From NCBI RefSeq assembly GCF_030445035.2, contig NC_080673.1, positions 191,127,216-191,191,215 on the forward strand: a stretch of DNA of 64,000 nucleotides, read 5' to 3'. The stretch's first letter is position 1, and every line of letters starts with the position of its first letter. The DNA comes from Dasypus novemcinctus (lineage: Eukaryota > Chordata > Mammalia > Cingulata > Dasypodidae). This document shows positions 11,180-22,340 of the stretch, piece after piece. A model generated the notes under the pieces. It was given only the letters and a program-made list of their open reading frames with translations, had not been told where the DNA came from and did not search any database. A program made the position numbers and the translations under genes.

Positions 11180-11526
11180 ACTATGATTACGATAGTGCTG
11201 CATAGCAAGCCACAGCCCATCTCAGCATCACATCATTAAAAGTATATATTTAGCTCATGTCTGGAGCAGATTGGTTTACCCGGGCCTCAACTGAGCAAAT
11301 TTGCTGCTCTCACCTGGTCTCTCTCATACATCTGAGGATTATCAAGGAGTCAGACAATCTGAAGCTGGGCTCAACTGGAGCAAGCATCTGTTCCACTGGT
11401 CTCTCATTCTCCTGCTGAAATCAGAGGCTAGTCGTGCTTGTTTTCACGGTGACATCAAAGATAAAAGAGAGCAAATTCAATCACCTTGCCAGGATGGCTA
11501 CATTCCCACAGGCAAGAAAAGGGAAA
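11180..11526 (-). repeat. old MLT1-like LTR fragment
   Basis: The text begins ttaactatgattacgatagtg with gctgcatagcaagccacagc and runs through cacctggtctctctcataca and ttcaatcaccttgccagg. It resembles antisense MLT1-type LTRs, like the copy at 691-1129. No clean termini are visible. Confidence 0.4.
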
Positions 11527-11531
11527 GATGG

Positions 11532-12613
11532 TGTGACGGTTTGAATTTGGTGAATCCCAAAAAGCAATTATGTTTTTTAACTAATTCATTCCTGTGGGTG
11601 TGGAGCCCTTTTGATTGGACCATGTCAGTGAGGTGTAACATAGGTTGGGCTTCCACCCTCTTGCTGGGCCTCATATTAATGGAGACACAGAGGAAGGGAG
11701 CTGCCATTTTTTTGTTTGTTCATTAGTTTGTTGGTTTTTTCCCTTGGTTTTTTTTTTTAATACATAGATCACACAAAATATTGCATTAAAATATATAGGA
11801 GGTTCCCATATGCCCCACTCACATACCCCCCACTCCTCCCACATCAGCATCCTCTTTCATCAGTGTGGCACATTCACTGCATTTGATGAGTACATTTTGG
11901 AGCCCTGCTACACAGCATGGATAAAGCTTACATTGTAGTTCACACTCTCCCCCAGTCCTTTCAGTGGGTTATGGCAGGATATATAATGTCCAGCATCTGT
12001 CTCTGCAATATCATTCAGGACAACTGCAAGTCCTGGAAACGCCCCCATATCACACCTCCTTCTCCCTCTCCCTGCCCTCAGCAGCTCCAGTGACCACTGT
12101 CTTCACATTTTATCCTTCCGTGTGAGACAGAGGACTGCAGAAAGACAGAGAAGCCCTGAGAGGCTGAGTCGAGTCAGCAGAGCACAGAGGCATGAAAAGA
12201 GGCTTCTGAGGGGCTGGGCCCAGGGAGCAGTTCAGGGCTCAGGAGAGGAGCCTGCCATATGCCTGATAGCCCACAGCTCAACTCGGGAAGAAAGTGGAGC
12301 TGCTGAGACTGAAAGAGGAGGCCCGGTAAGAGGCAAGCCCTGTGCCTGGCCACGTACAGCTGAGCTCCGGTAGACAGCAGATTCTGGAGGGGAAGTCAGG
12401 GACCTTGGCAGAGATCAGCCACCATCTTTGTCACATGACAGGACATCAGGATCACCAGTAGCTGTCTTTGGTGAGAAAGTAACTCTGATGGAGCTTTGAT
12501 CTTGACATCTGATAGCCTCAGGACTGTAATATTTTCTTCTAATAAAATTCCCATTATAAAAGTCAACCCATTTCTGTTCTTTGAAATCGGCAGCCATTTG
12601 GCAAACTAAGACA
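11532..12613 (+). repeat. MaLR-like solo LTR split by an L1 tail
   Basis: The LTR opens tgtgacggtttgaatttggt and closes gcaaactaagaca. Near the right end a polyadenylation-type block (ctaataaaattcccattata) precedes aagtcaacccatttctg, the usual order in this LTR group. The 5-bp flanks gatgg (11527-11531) and ggtgg (12614-12618) differ at one base. An L1 3' end (about 11695-12122) interrupts it. No internal retroviral sequence is seen. The left end fits the sense orientation shared with 28231-28722 and 36145-36600. Confidence 0.65.
11695..12122 (-). mobile_element. 5'-truncated xenarthran L1 3' end, second subtype
   Basis: Minus-strand L1 3' UTR: in plus orientation a T-run at 11749-11758 is followed by aggaggttcccatatgcccc, gtgtggcacattcactgcat and tcagtgggttatggcaggat. 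The tail is like the plus copies at 25494-26275 and 46990-48005 and differs from the subtype at 3992-4891. The repeated text gagacacagagga (11682-11694) and gagacagagga (12123-12133) may be a degraded target duplication. Confidence 0.7.
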
Positions 12614-13095
12614 GGTGGGATAGCACACTCCTTCGTTTTAAGGATTGACCCCAGAAGTTGCAAATATCACTTTTTCTGACATGCTATTCATCAGAACCTA
12701 GCTGCAAGAAAGAATTGGAATCATTATCTATAATTGGCTGACCATATACCCAGTGGCAAATTTCTATTACCATGTAAGAAAAAGAATAGATATTGCAAGA
12801 CAATTAGCCAAGAAACCAAGAATAAAACTAAGACATTCTTGGGTGTCTGGGGGAAAAACTTGGCTGGGTTACTCAGGCTTTGTTTTCATTCAGTCAAAAA
12901 TAAATGGTTAAGCCTCATCATGTGTGTGCAATCCGTGAAAGTGTGCTCATGTAAAGCACAAAAACTATTATAAAATCGTGCTCGCAGACTACCCTACTCA
13001 CACACTGAGTACAAGAGATTCCTGAAACTACCTGCTTAACCCCCCTTTCCTTCTTTAAAAAGACTCTTCTTGTCAGAAGGCAGACTGAGATGATC
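12614..13095. other. unassigned sequence
   Basis: I see no repeat or gene that I can name. A 79-codon frame at 12734-12973 has no recognisable domain. Confidence 0.4.
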
Positions 13096-13567
13096 TGTAT
13101 AAGTTTCCCGGGCTGCCATAACCAATTACGACAGAACCACCAGTGGCTTAAAACAATGATTTATTCTCTCACAGTTCTAAAGGGAAGAAGTTCAAAATCA
13201 GGTTGTTGACTGGGTCATGCTCCCTTGGAAGGCTCTGGGGAAGAACCCTTCTCTGCTGTGTCCTGGTTCCTGGTGGTTGCCAGCAATCCTTGGCACTCCT
13301 TGGCTTGGAGGGGCATCATTGTGGCCTCTGCCTCTGCCTCTGCCTTCTGCGGCCTTCTGCCCTGTGTCTCCTCTGTGTCTCTGTACCTCTCTGGGCTCAC
13401 ATGGCCCTCTTACAAGGACATCCGTCATTGGATTTGGGGCCCCCCTGAATCCAGTGTGACCTCATCTTAGCTTCACTAATTAAATCCACAGCAGTCCTAG
13501 TTCCAAACAAGTTCACATTCTGAGACTGGCAATTGACCTGAATTTTGGGGAGTCATTATCCAACACA
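13096..13567 (-). repeat. MLT1-like LTR, antisense
   Basis: It starts tgtataagtttcccgggctg and passes through agtggcttaaaacaatgatt, ttctctcacagttctaaagg, cacatggccctcttacaagg and tttggggagtcattatccaa, to end in caacaca. This is the standard reverse-complement order of MaLR LTRs. The region is relatively GC-rich, so several overlapping frames of 60-81 codons are open on both strands, including a purine/pyrimidine-skewed gcctctgcctct tract. None resembles a protein. The 5-bp flanks (tgatc and ggaca) do not match. Confidence 0.65.
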
Positions 13568-13745
13568 GGACATCTTCCTAATAAAATGCTGCATGGATGT
13601 TAGGAAAGGGTAAGAAAACTGGTCAGGTTGGACCTACAGGGAGAAGTTTTCAGAATATTGAAGAATGAATTGTGTGAGCGCATGGGGTTGAGAGGAAAAA
13701 GAGAATAGGAAAGAGGATTCTAATGAGTATGGCAAAAACTGTATA

Positions 13746-14362
13746 TAACAGCTTTTCTATTACTGCATTATAACTTACCACACAAAAGCTTAAAGCAATG
13801 CAAATTTATCTCACAGTTTCTTTGGGAAACTGTAGCATGGAATTAAACAGAATGAAATCTGGTCATGATTTAACTGGATCCTCCCGTGCAGTAGCTCACA
13901 AGGCTGCCATCCAGGTGCCCGCCATGCTGTGGTTCTCATTTGAAGCATGGAGTTCTTTTCCAAGCCCATTCAAGTGGTTGGCAGAATTCAGTTCTTTGTG
14001 ATGTGCAATTAAGTCCCCATTTGCTTGCAGCTTTCAGCCATGCAGCACTCTCAGTGCCCAGAGGTTGCCCCCAGCCCCTTGCTACATGGTTCTCATAGTC
14101 AGTTCACTGAGTCGATATTTGCTTTCTTCTGGGCCAGCAGGAGTGTGTCTGACACTTCACCTGCTTTTAAAGGTTTGCCTGATTAGGTCAGGCCCACCCA
14201 GGATAATACCCCTTTGATTAGCTCAAAGTCAACTGATTACTAACCTCACCATGGAAGTGACATCCATCATATTCCCAGGTTCCATCCATACTCCAAGGAG
14301 GGGTAATGGAATATGTCCACTGGGGGGACGGATCATGGGGGCCATTCTGCCTACCACACTGT
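13746..14362 (-). repeat. MLT1-like LTR, antisense, diverged
   Basis: The block ttctattactgcattataac followed by acttaccacacaaaagctta and tcacagtttctttggg fits the antisense MaLR pattern. The right part carries tgattaggtcaggcccaccc and ends ctgcctaccacactg. Ends and subfamily are approximate. Confidence 0.5.
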
Positions 14363-14452
14363 ACATATTGATTCTTTTAATATTTTTTAGAAGTGAGAGT
14401 GAAGAATGCAATTTCTTTTGATGGGTATTTAGTTGTTAAATTGGGTTGAATT

Positions 14453-14901
14453 GGAAAGCGGACTTGGTCCAAAGGATAGGGCATCTGCCTACCATATGGG
14501 AGATCCACTGTTCAAACCCTGGGCCTCCTTGACCTGTGTGGAGCTGGCCCATGCACAACGCTGATGCACACAAGGAGTGCCATGCTACGCAGGGGTGTCC
14601 CCCGCGTAGGGGAGCCCCACGTGCAAGGAGTGCGACCAGCACAAAAGAAAGTGCACGAAAGAAGAGCCAGCACGAAAAAAGAGCCGACCAGCACGAAAGA
14701 AAGTGCAGCCTGCCCAGGAATGGCACAGCACACACGGAGAGCTGACACAACAAGATGACACAACAAAAAGAAACACAGATTCCCAGTGCTGCTGATAAGG
14801 ATAGAAGCAGTCACAGAAGAACACACAAGGAATGGACACAGAGAGAAGACAACTGGGGGGGGCGGGGAGAAATAAATAAATAAATAAATCTTTTTTTTTT
14901 T
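14453..14901 (+). mobile_element. DAS-III-type tRNA-derived SINE
   Basis: Sense copy starting ggaaagcggacttggtccaa with a B-box-like ccactgttcaaaccctgggc, a ~330-bp body and an (aaat)n plus T-run tail. Target duplications are visible: aattgggttgaatt at 14439-14452 and aattgagttgtatt at 14902-14915, with two differences in 14. The body contains two extra copies of an aagaaagtgcac/aaagagccagcac unit compared with the copy at 29488-29898. The long open frames over it are incidental. Confidence 0.88.
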
Positions 14902-14915
14902 AATTGAGTTGTATT

Positions 14916-15576
14916 AACACAGCTGGGAAACTAAAATGTTGGGTCTGTCTCTGGGTTTGAGAGAGAGAGAGAGGAAGATTTCATGGACTCTAGTTCTTGA
15001 AAGGCTTGACTAGCTTGTGATCATTATTTTATGTATCTGAAAGTCTAATTTCAGATCTTGTAATATTAGTCTCTCTGAACATATCCTTTCAAATAAATAC
15101 AGTGAACTATGGGGGGGGGGTGGGAATCAATGATTATATTTAGAAATTGGCTGCATACTTTTTTTAGATGCGTTCATCTAAATTTCCTATGTTGACCACA
15201 ACTTGATAAGATTAAAGAAGAATATGTGAACTTATGAAAGAATGTATGTTTATATTTTTACATCCCCATTTCTTATATAACAATAAGATATGATTAAGCT
15301 TATTTCTGTTTTGAAAATTCCTTAAAAATGGTCCCTGGACATTAACTCTAAGAAAAGTCTGAGAGCCATTTTATAAATGGAGGATGTTTAAAGGTATACT
15401 GTTAAATAAATCTATTTGAATTAAGTATAAAAAACTAAAATGTACTCATGGCCTACTTGTTTGTATTTTGACATATTTTACTTCAGGTAATATTTACAGT
15501 GACATTTGAACACATACTTTACTTTCTCCATGTTCATATAGCGGAAGCTAACACTCAGACTTGAGGAGTGACTTAG
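14916..15576. other. unassigned sequence with short simple tracts
   Basis: Contains a (ga)n stretch near 14969-14982 and a ten-G run at 15111-15120. Otherwise I recognise nothing. Confidence 0.5.
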
Positions 15577-16130
15577 TGTTTTAGTTTGCCAAAGGGCTGT
15601 CAATGCAAAGTGCAGGAAAAGGTTTTGGCTTTTATAATATAATGGGAATTTATTTGAGGAAAAAGCTTATAGTTCCAAGGCTGTGAAATGTCCAAATCAA
15701 GGCATCAGCAGAGATGCTTTCTCACCAAAGTCAGTTGCCATGTGGTGAAGCAAGATGGCTGCTGATCTGTGCCGAGGTCTCTGCCTTCCCCTCCAGAATC
15801 TACTGTCTCCCAAAGCTCACCTGTGGGTAACCAGGGATAGGGCGTGTCTCTTTCCAGGCCTTTTCTCTCAGTCTTGGCTACTTTCTGAGTTTAGCTGTGA
15901 GTTATCAGGCATATGGCTCATCACTCCCTGGTCCTGGGCTCTTTGAGTCTCTCGGGGCTTCTGTTTGCCTGCAGTCCTCTCTCACATGGTAGGATCAATA
16001 TAATATGGCGGCTTTCTTTCTCTCTCACATGGCCAGATCAAATATGGCAGAGCTCCCTTTTCTTGTGTGTGTCTCCATTTATATCTGACCCACAAGAGGG
16101 TGGAAATTTTCAATTCCACAGTCCATACTT
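15577..16130 (-). repeat. xenarthran-type LTR, antisense
   Basis: The left edge tgttttagtttgccaaaggg with aaaggttttggcttttataa and aatgggaatttatttgagg is the reverse of an LTR tail carrying an AATAAATTCCC-type polyadenylation region. The middle has gccatgtggtgaagcaagat, and the right part ctgacccacaagagggtgg. The right boundary is approximate. Two open frames (63 and 108 codons) lie in it and have no domain match that I recognise. Confidence 0.55.
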
Positions 16131-17118
16131 TCTTCCACTATGCCACAGTGGTTTTTCAATCCCTTATCCATTTAGTCATTCATTCAGCAAATGTTTATAT
16201 AATGCTGCATTAAGTTTCAAGAACTTTAGTAAGTTCTGAAAAATACAGAAGTTAACAGATTTCAGTTTTGCTTTCATACATTTTGTAGTCTGGAACATTC
16301 AGAAACCCAATGTAAAACTTTCTGCCCTCTGTTAAGTCTCCCCTGATCCACAGAAACACTAATTTCCTCATCTGTGCCTCTAGGGACTCTCATACTGAGT
16401 CCTCTTTATAGTACATAGCACGTTGTGTCATGGTCTACTTTGCCTTCCAGCTACTCAGCTCCCATCCCATCCCTTCGGAATGCCTGCCAACCATATACAG
16501 GGACACATCTGTCATAAAGCGAGGAGAAAGGGGGGAACAAACACAAGCCCCGATTTGACTGTCACTTTAGAGGAGGAAAGGAAGAACACCCATACCATGC
16601 TAAATCAATGAGCTCGCTAAACATGAAACTTAAGAAATACACAACAGAAGCTTATGCATTTAAATGCATTTTAACTGCTGGAAAGAGGCTGAGACACTGA
16701 AAGTTGCCATCATTCCAATACTTGCCACAATAACTTTGATTTCATCAAGAATGACTTCTTCAGTAAAATATTATTCTTTCAATGCAGTATCTTGCTAGTT
16801 TATTGTCAGTGGAGTTTTAATATTCTCTCAGTATCTAGAAAGCTTTTCCTGAGGGGAATCTATAAAAGCAATTGTCCTTGGAATCCTGGGTAATATTAAC
16901 CTAAATTCCCATATCATTCTCTTGTTCCTCTGTCTCTGAATGAGCTCCAAAAATTCTGCATGATACCATATTCAAGCAGCTATAAATTAAGAAAATATTT
17001 ATCACCAAAAAAAACAAATATGGTACAACCCAACACAACATATATTTCTTAATATAAAAGAACATATCATAACATAAAAGAGTTTCAGGAAAAACAGAAG
17101 AAGTTATTTTTCTAAAAC
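16131..17118. other. unassigned AT-rich sequence
   Basis: No family or gene recognised. The stretch 16160-16260 (ccatttagtcattcattcag, then gcaaatgtttatataatgct) looks like the head of an old mammalian repeat of the kind seen at 2467-2755. Confidence 0.4.
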
Positions 17119-17132
17119 TAAAAGAGAGCTAT
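17119..17132. repeat. target-site duplication, left copy
   Basis: taaaagagagctat here and taaaagagaactat at 17359-17372 differ at one base in 14 and flank the dimeric SINE. Confidence 0.8.
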
Positions 17133-17358
17133 GGGGGAGCGGATGTGGTTCAAGTGGCTGAGGGCCTGCTGCCCACATGGGAGGTCCTGGGTTCAGTACC
17201 CGGTGCCTCCTAAAAACGAAAAGCAAACAACAAGCAAACAATAAAACAGCTCAGGGGAGACAATATGGCTCAGTGGTTGAGTGCCAGCTTCCCACACACA
17301 AGGTCTGAGGTTCAATTCCTGGTCCCTGTATCTCAAAAAAAAGAAGAAAAAAAAAACA
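17133..17358 (+). mobile_element. dimeric tRNA-derived SINE
   Basis: Two tRNA-like monomers lie in tandem. The first is ggggagcggatgtggttcaa with a B-box-like gggttcagtacccggtgcct. The second, from about 17249, is caggggagacaatatggctc with ggttcaattcctggtccctg. An A-rich linker of aacaa units separates them and an A-rich tail ends the element. Near-perfect 14-bp target duplications flank the pair, so the dimer moved as one unit. Confidence 0.85.
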
Positions 17359-17469
17359 TAAAAGAGAACTATAGGATTTGTCCTTGGGAAAAGATTATGT
17401 TTGGATTATTTATTTTGATATTAAAATTAAATATAGTTCTGACAATCCTATGGCTAGGTGTTTTCTCAG

Positions 17470-18265
17470 CAGAACTGAAAGCAGATGCTAATAGACATTT
17501 GCACACTGAAGTTCATAGCAGTACTGTTCACAATTGCCAAAGGATGAAAACAACCCAAGTGTCCATCAGTTTATGAATGAATAAACAAAATGTGATTTCC
17601 ACACATGATGGAGTATTATTCAGGAGTACAAAGAAATGAAGTCTTGATGCATATGACAACATGGATGAACCTTGAGGACATCATGTTGAATGAAATAAGT
17701 CAGACACAAAAGGACAAATATTGTATGATCTCAATAACCTAAACTAAATAAAATGAGGAAACTCATGGGGTTAATAGCTAGAGTATAGGTTGCAAGAAGA
17801 CAGAATGAGGGTAGAGAATGGGGAGCAGAGGCTTAATTTCTGCAGAATTTGTAATAAGGTTGTTTGTCAAAGTTTGGAAATGGATAGAAGTAATAATAGC
17901 ACATTATCATGAATGTAATGCTAGTATGTGGGTATGATTGTGGTTGAAAGGGAAAGGGTGTGCATGTCACTAGAAAGAAAACTAGAGGATGAAACATGGG
18001 AGTATATAGCAAAGTAAAACCTGTCGTGACGATGAAGGTGGTAAACAGAACTATAAGAATGTTAAGTGAAAGAAGCCAGATACCTTTATATAAAATGTAA
18101 ATAAAATAAATTTACAGAGGTGGAATGACATTAACAGTTATGTACAGCAGGGGAAGGTTAGAGGAATTGAGAGGTGATGAATAAGTGGTATTGGGATTTT
18201 CTTTGGGGAGTAATATACATGCTCCAAATTGATTACGGTGATGAATATACAATTCTGTGATTATT
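17470..18265 (+). repeat. old L1, ORF2 end and 3' UTR
   Basis: Starts within ORF2 (ttcatagcagtactgttcac, caacccaagtgtccatcagt, acatggatgaaccttgagga) and runs into the 3' UTR (gtagagaatggggagcagag, then gtgaaagaagccagatacct). A related but separate copy lies at 23137-23690. No frame is intact. Confidence 0.75.
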
Positions 18266-18279
18266 TGGCAAGTTTCTTA

Positions 18280-18440
18280 ACTTCTTACAGATGCACTTCC
18301 TTCACGTGTGGAATGAAGATAAGAATAGATTCTGCCTTTAGAGTGGTCATGAGGATTATACATGTAATGTGTATAAAGTGCTTAGTTCAGTAAATTTTAA
18401 GCAACCTCTCAATAAATGCTAGCTACATTTTATTTAATAG
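18280..18440 (+). repeat. MIR SINE
   Basis: The MIR sense order is visible: ttccttcacgtgtggaatga, then ggtcatgaggattatacatg, taaagtgcttagttcag and tctcaataaatgctagctac. Confidence 0.65.
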
Positions 18441-19099
18441 ATACATCTTAGGTCTCCATTTCTTTCTATATGTGGCAACTGGACTCCTGAGAAAGACTGA
18501 AATACAAAATAAGAAAAAGTCCACCCAAGTTCTTTCCTAAAGAACAGTCATATTTCCAGCTGCTGGAGGAAAAAATTACAAATAGTCCTGTTCAAGGCCT
18601 TTATGAGATTCTTGCTTGACTAACAGAACCACTTCTGATTTTGGCATTTATAATATTCACTAAATTTATCCTTTCCAGAATTCAGTGACATTCCATTCTC
18701 CATAGATGCATGCTGTCAACAGCCATTATCCATAATTTCCTCTTTCTATCTTCCTAGAACAGTTGTCATTGGTTATGGTCACTTGCTGGGCCTTTTCTTT
18801 ATTTCTCAATAATTACTTCTTTAGCAAACTATACTTAGCCTTACAAAATAATTCTTCCTAAGTGCAGTAGAAAGTTCTGACAACTCTTGCCACTCCTCTT
18901 GCTCTACCCCAAGCCAGCCACCCAGCCTGACCACTTGCTTGTGGTTTCATTAGGCCCATTGTTCCAAGGAAATCCCTCTTCTCTAGACGGTATAGACTTG
19001 GAGCAGGAGTATTTGACAAACAAACAGAAGGAAAACATTTAAAAGGCAGACAAAAATAACAGTGCTTCTAGTTAAGTGAACTAATATCACAAATTTTAG
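18441..19099. other. unassigned sequence
   Basis: Nothing recognised. An 81-codon minus-strand frame at 18983-19228 has a hydrophobic translation but no known domain. Confidence 0.4.
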
Positions 19100-19330
19100 A
19101 TAAGCATATCTTATTAAGGATCGTTCCAGGTGCAGACAAGAAACTAGGTTTTGATAAATGTTTGTCAATCTCTTACTTTGTGCAAGGCCCTTGGCTAAGT
19201 GCAGAAGACACAGCAGAAAATAAGACAAGCACAGTCTCTGCTGTCACAGAGCTTGGCACCTAGCAGAAGATCCAGAAAGACAAAAGCCAAATAAACAATG
19301 ATAATAAAGTGTGAAGGCAGGGGTGGGGTA
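19100..19330 (+). repeat. ancient interspersed repeat, head part
   Basis: The blocks actttgtgcaaggcccttgg, aagacacagcagaaaataag and ccaaataaacaatgataata follow the same order as the repeat at 2467-2755. A tail-like part of the same kind lies at 20040-20260, so the intervening hAT and LTR copies may have inserted into it. Family not named. Confidence 0.4.
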
Positions 19331-19399
19331 AGTACCAGACTCTATTGGATAGATAGCCACCTATATCACAAACAAAAGGCTCCATTCCACCACGGAGGA

Positions 19400-19694
19400 C
19401 AGTGCTACTCAAATTGAGGTCCGCGGACCTATGCCCATCTGCAAATGGTTTGTCAGTGGTCAGTGATGAGACTAAGTACAGAAACTGAGAGTCCTACAGT
19501 TTAGAAATGTACAGAACTTTGATAAAATAATTTTGTGTCAGTTAAACTTAACAATAAAGCAACAGTGCTTGTATTTTGTGTGCTTTTTTATTTTTCTAAA
19601 AATTACTTTGTTTTCTATTTTACAGAATATTGATCTGGGGTAGATTGTAAGTAAAAATACAAGCTCTTCACCACAGAGGGTTTAAGAAACACTG
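19400..19694. mobile_element. short hAT-type element
   Basis: The left end cagtgctactcaaattgagg with tccgcggacc and the right end gagggtttaagaaacactg form inverted termini (cagtg...cactg) typical of small hAT-Charlie derivatives. The flanking 8-mers (acggagga, cccagcag) do not match, so the copy is old or the edges are slightly off. Confidence 0.6.
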
Positions 19695-20032
19695 CCCAGC
19701 AGGGGCTGCCTCTTCCATTCTTTCTTTGCCCCCAGGCAGAGCCCAGGACAAGTCCTCACCAATGGTGTGTGAGGGGAAGGGATGGGTGTCACCTCTGGCA
19801 CCATGTGGTTCAGAGCTGCTTTCTCCACGCTCTGTCTTCCTTCTTCCTTCAGCCAAAGCTAGGGCACAGTAGGCATAGATGGAAGAAGTTTGGATCCTAA
19901 ATCATGGATAGACGAGCTACCCCCGGCCAGAAGCATCTACACTATGTAAGAAATAAACTCTATGTAAAAACTGCTGAAGTTTGGAAGTTTATTTGTTGTG
20001 ACAGCATCACACTAACTAATGCAAAGAACATA
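19695..20032 (+). repeat. probable old LTR
   Basis: Ends in aagaaataaactctatgtaa, then gaagtttggaagtttatttg and gacagcatcacactaactaa. This order of AATAAA, a short R/U5-like block and an end motif is typical of ERVL-type LTRs. The left edge is uncertain. A 62-codon antisense frame is incidental. Confidence 0.45.
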
Positions 20033-20039
20033 TTGTAAG

Positions 20040-20260
20040 CCAGACACGGTCAAGGGCATCATCTCTGAGGTAGAGGCATGTGATGGAGAGCTGAGAGATG
20101 AGGAGGAACCAGCAGGCACTGAGCAGGGAGGTGGTGCTGGGACAGTGAAAGAAGGTGGTTAATGGGCAGAGGGAGCGGCACCTGAGACCATCCTGAGACA
20201 GGAAAGAATATGGTGATTCTGGGAACTATGAAAAGTCTGGCATACTTAGGGAATGGAGAG
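20040..20260 (+). repeat. ancient interspersed repeat, tail part
   Basis: The text gaaggtggttaatgggcaga, gggagcggcacctgagacca, acaggaaagaatatgg is purine-rich in the way of the tail of the repeat seen at 61380-61650. Confidence 0.35.
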
Positions 20261-21666
20261 CAAGAAGGTAGGCAGAGGTGCGGCAGTAGGTGGAACTAGG
20301 TGGGCAGGGGTCGGACATGGAAGGCAGGTTGGTGCAGCCAGAGGGAGGATTTCCTCACTAACATCGGGAGGGCAATAATAGGGCCCAGGGTCTGGCCTCG
20401 GAAAGGGGAATTGTTTGCTGACTCTGATCCAGGCAGGAAGGCAGGAATGACTAAGCCCCCCTCCCTGCCGGATGCTCAAGTCTGGAGGGACCTGTGGGAA
20501 AGAAGAGAGATGCCCATAAGAGCTACAGAGTCACACAACAGCAGCCACCCTGAGCAGCCAGTGTTTTGAGAAGAACAGTGAAGGAAAACAACAAAAACTA
20601 TGGTTAGGGATTGAATGTGAAATCATCAGAAAAGCAGAGGCTGAGAATTGGTCTGGGACAATCAAATGCACTAAAGCAACCTTTCCAGGACCAACCTGTG
20701 TGGGATGGGGACAGCATAGGTCCTGGTAAAGGGTCAGCAGAAGCCAAAGGGAGAGAGAATCCAGGTCATCCCAGAGCAATACAAGGCTAAGGGATCCACT
20801 GATTCCTGTTGAGAATTCATAGGAAGTTCACCTCTAGTTGTGATTCATAATGAACTAAAATATACTTAATTATCTAATTGTAAATAAACTGTGCTTAGGT
20901 TTCATTTGCTACTGTAAATTCAGTATTTCTCAATTAATGCTTTAATTATCTTCATAAGTTTCTAGTTAAATAGTTACCTCAGATAGTGTTAATTACAGTG
21001 GTAATATTAACAATAATATCCAAGCGATGTTGACCCCATTAACATTGTATTCAAGATTTTGAAGTCAAAAGCAGGTAAAATATAAGTAATTCTTCTTGAC
21101 CCAATTACAAAAAAGCTATAAAGTGCTCTAAAATATTTCCCTTTCTGGATGTGCTACATGCTACAGTAGGTGTTTATATTCATCCTTAGCCCATAATCTA
21201 CTTTGCATGCCTGTTGCACCATCCCACCTCCCATTTTAATTAAGTTTTCAATACAAGTATCCCAAAGGCCAACCCTGATGTAAAGGAATTAGTCATTATT
21301 TTCATGCATGGAGAACAAAGTTTGGTTTCCCCTCGTTGTTGGCATAACACTTTCCCCCACACTCCCACCTCAAAATGTGCACACCAAAGATGTTGTTCTC
21401 ACAAATGAGAGACATTTGCTATAATAAGTGAAACAAACAGAAGAGGTTATTGTGTTTTGAAAATTGGGAATCTGAGACTTTTAAGTTCTGCCTCAGAAAG
21501 TCAGCCAAGGCTGAAGCAAGCTGTGTGTTTGAATTTCTTGGATGAGGGCCACCTGTTCTTGGTGAACTCCAACTGATGAGTCTGCTCCCACAAAACTTCC
21601 CTTAGTGCATATTTGTCATGTGCTTCCACCCTGGGCTCTTCACATATGTGTGTGGAATAAATGATA
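20261..21666. other. unassigned sequence
   Basis: The left third is GC-richer (20280-20780), with frames of 77-89 codons on both strands that lack a recognisable domain. The right part (20800-21350) is AT-rich. I see no repeat that I can name. Confidence 0.4.
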
Positions 21667-21751
21667 AAGGAGGGAAGAAGGGAAGGAGGGAAGGGAGGAA
21701 AGGAGGAAAAGAGGAAGTGAGGGGAAGGGAAGGGAAGGAAAGGGAAGGGGA
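21667..21751 (+). repeat. GGAA/GGGAA-rich simple repeat
   Basis: A nearly pure purine tract of ggaag, ggga and aagg units, about 85 bp, all pyrimidine on the other strand. The minus-strand 85-codon frame across it is low-complexity and not a gene. Confidence 0.9.
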
Positions 21752-22189
21752 TAAGCAAAGAGCATATGCTGAGCTAGCACACTGCAGTTAGATCTGTTTC
21801 TGGTAGCAGAGATTACTTTGAAGCATCAGTGAGGCCGTGACTGCAGAGAAGAAAGTCAATAAAAAAGGCAAACCTTTTCTTTTGATGGCATACTTCAGAT
21901 GTCAGGCAACACAATTGCTCTCTGAATGTCACTTGGATGCAGTTACTACATTGTAGCTCGGGGTACATGGGGCAAAAGAGAGGAACTCAGCTGTGTCCCA
22001 GAGCCTTTGCCCCAGCTCCTCCTTCATCAGGCGTTTCTCCAAAACTTCCTGCAACTGCCTGTTCTTGCCATCCAGGATTCAGGTCAAATGGAATCTGATG
22101 ATGACGTCCCCAACAGCCCACCAGTAAAACAAATACCCCCTCTGTTTGATTCTTACCATAGCACTTATCGTTAGCTAATGCTTATATTA
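21752..22189. other. unassigned sequence
   Basis: Nothing recognised. An 82-codon plus frame at 21926-22174 has no known domain, and no splice context supports it. Confidence 0.4.
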
Positions 22190-22340
22190 GTTTATCATCT
22201 CCCATTACTAGAATGTAAGTTCTGTGAGAACACGGATTTTATTCTTAAGGTCTTGTTTTCTGTTATATCCTCAGTGCCTGGAAGAGTGCTAAAAACAGAA
22301 AAGGTGCTTAAAAGCTCCTTGTTGGATTAATAAATTCTTG
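22190..22340 (+). repeat. LINE L2 3' end
   Basis: The order actagaatgtaagttctgtg, atatcctcagtgcctggaag, aggtgcttaaaagctccttg and ttggattaataaat is the L2 tail in sense orientation. Confidence 0.65.

Noticed and set aside
13198..13470. Several overlapping 60-81 codon frames in a GC-rich stretch
   Set aside because: They fall in an antisense MaLR-type LTR, occur in all frames, and show no domain.
17133..17358. tRNA genes
   Set aside because: A-box- and B-box-like segments are present, but no cloverleaf with a 3' acceptor end is evident. The A-rich tails and target duplications show SINEs. The same applies at 6524-6814 and 43289-43398.
20240..20780. Exon-like GC-rich segment with frames on both strands
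   Set aside because: The frames are short and lack domains. I cannot support clear splice sites, and the left part resembles an ancient repeat.
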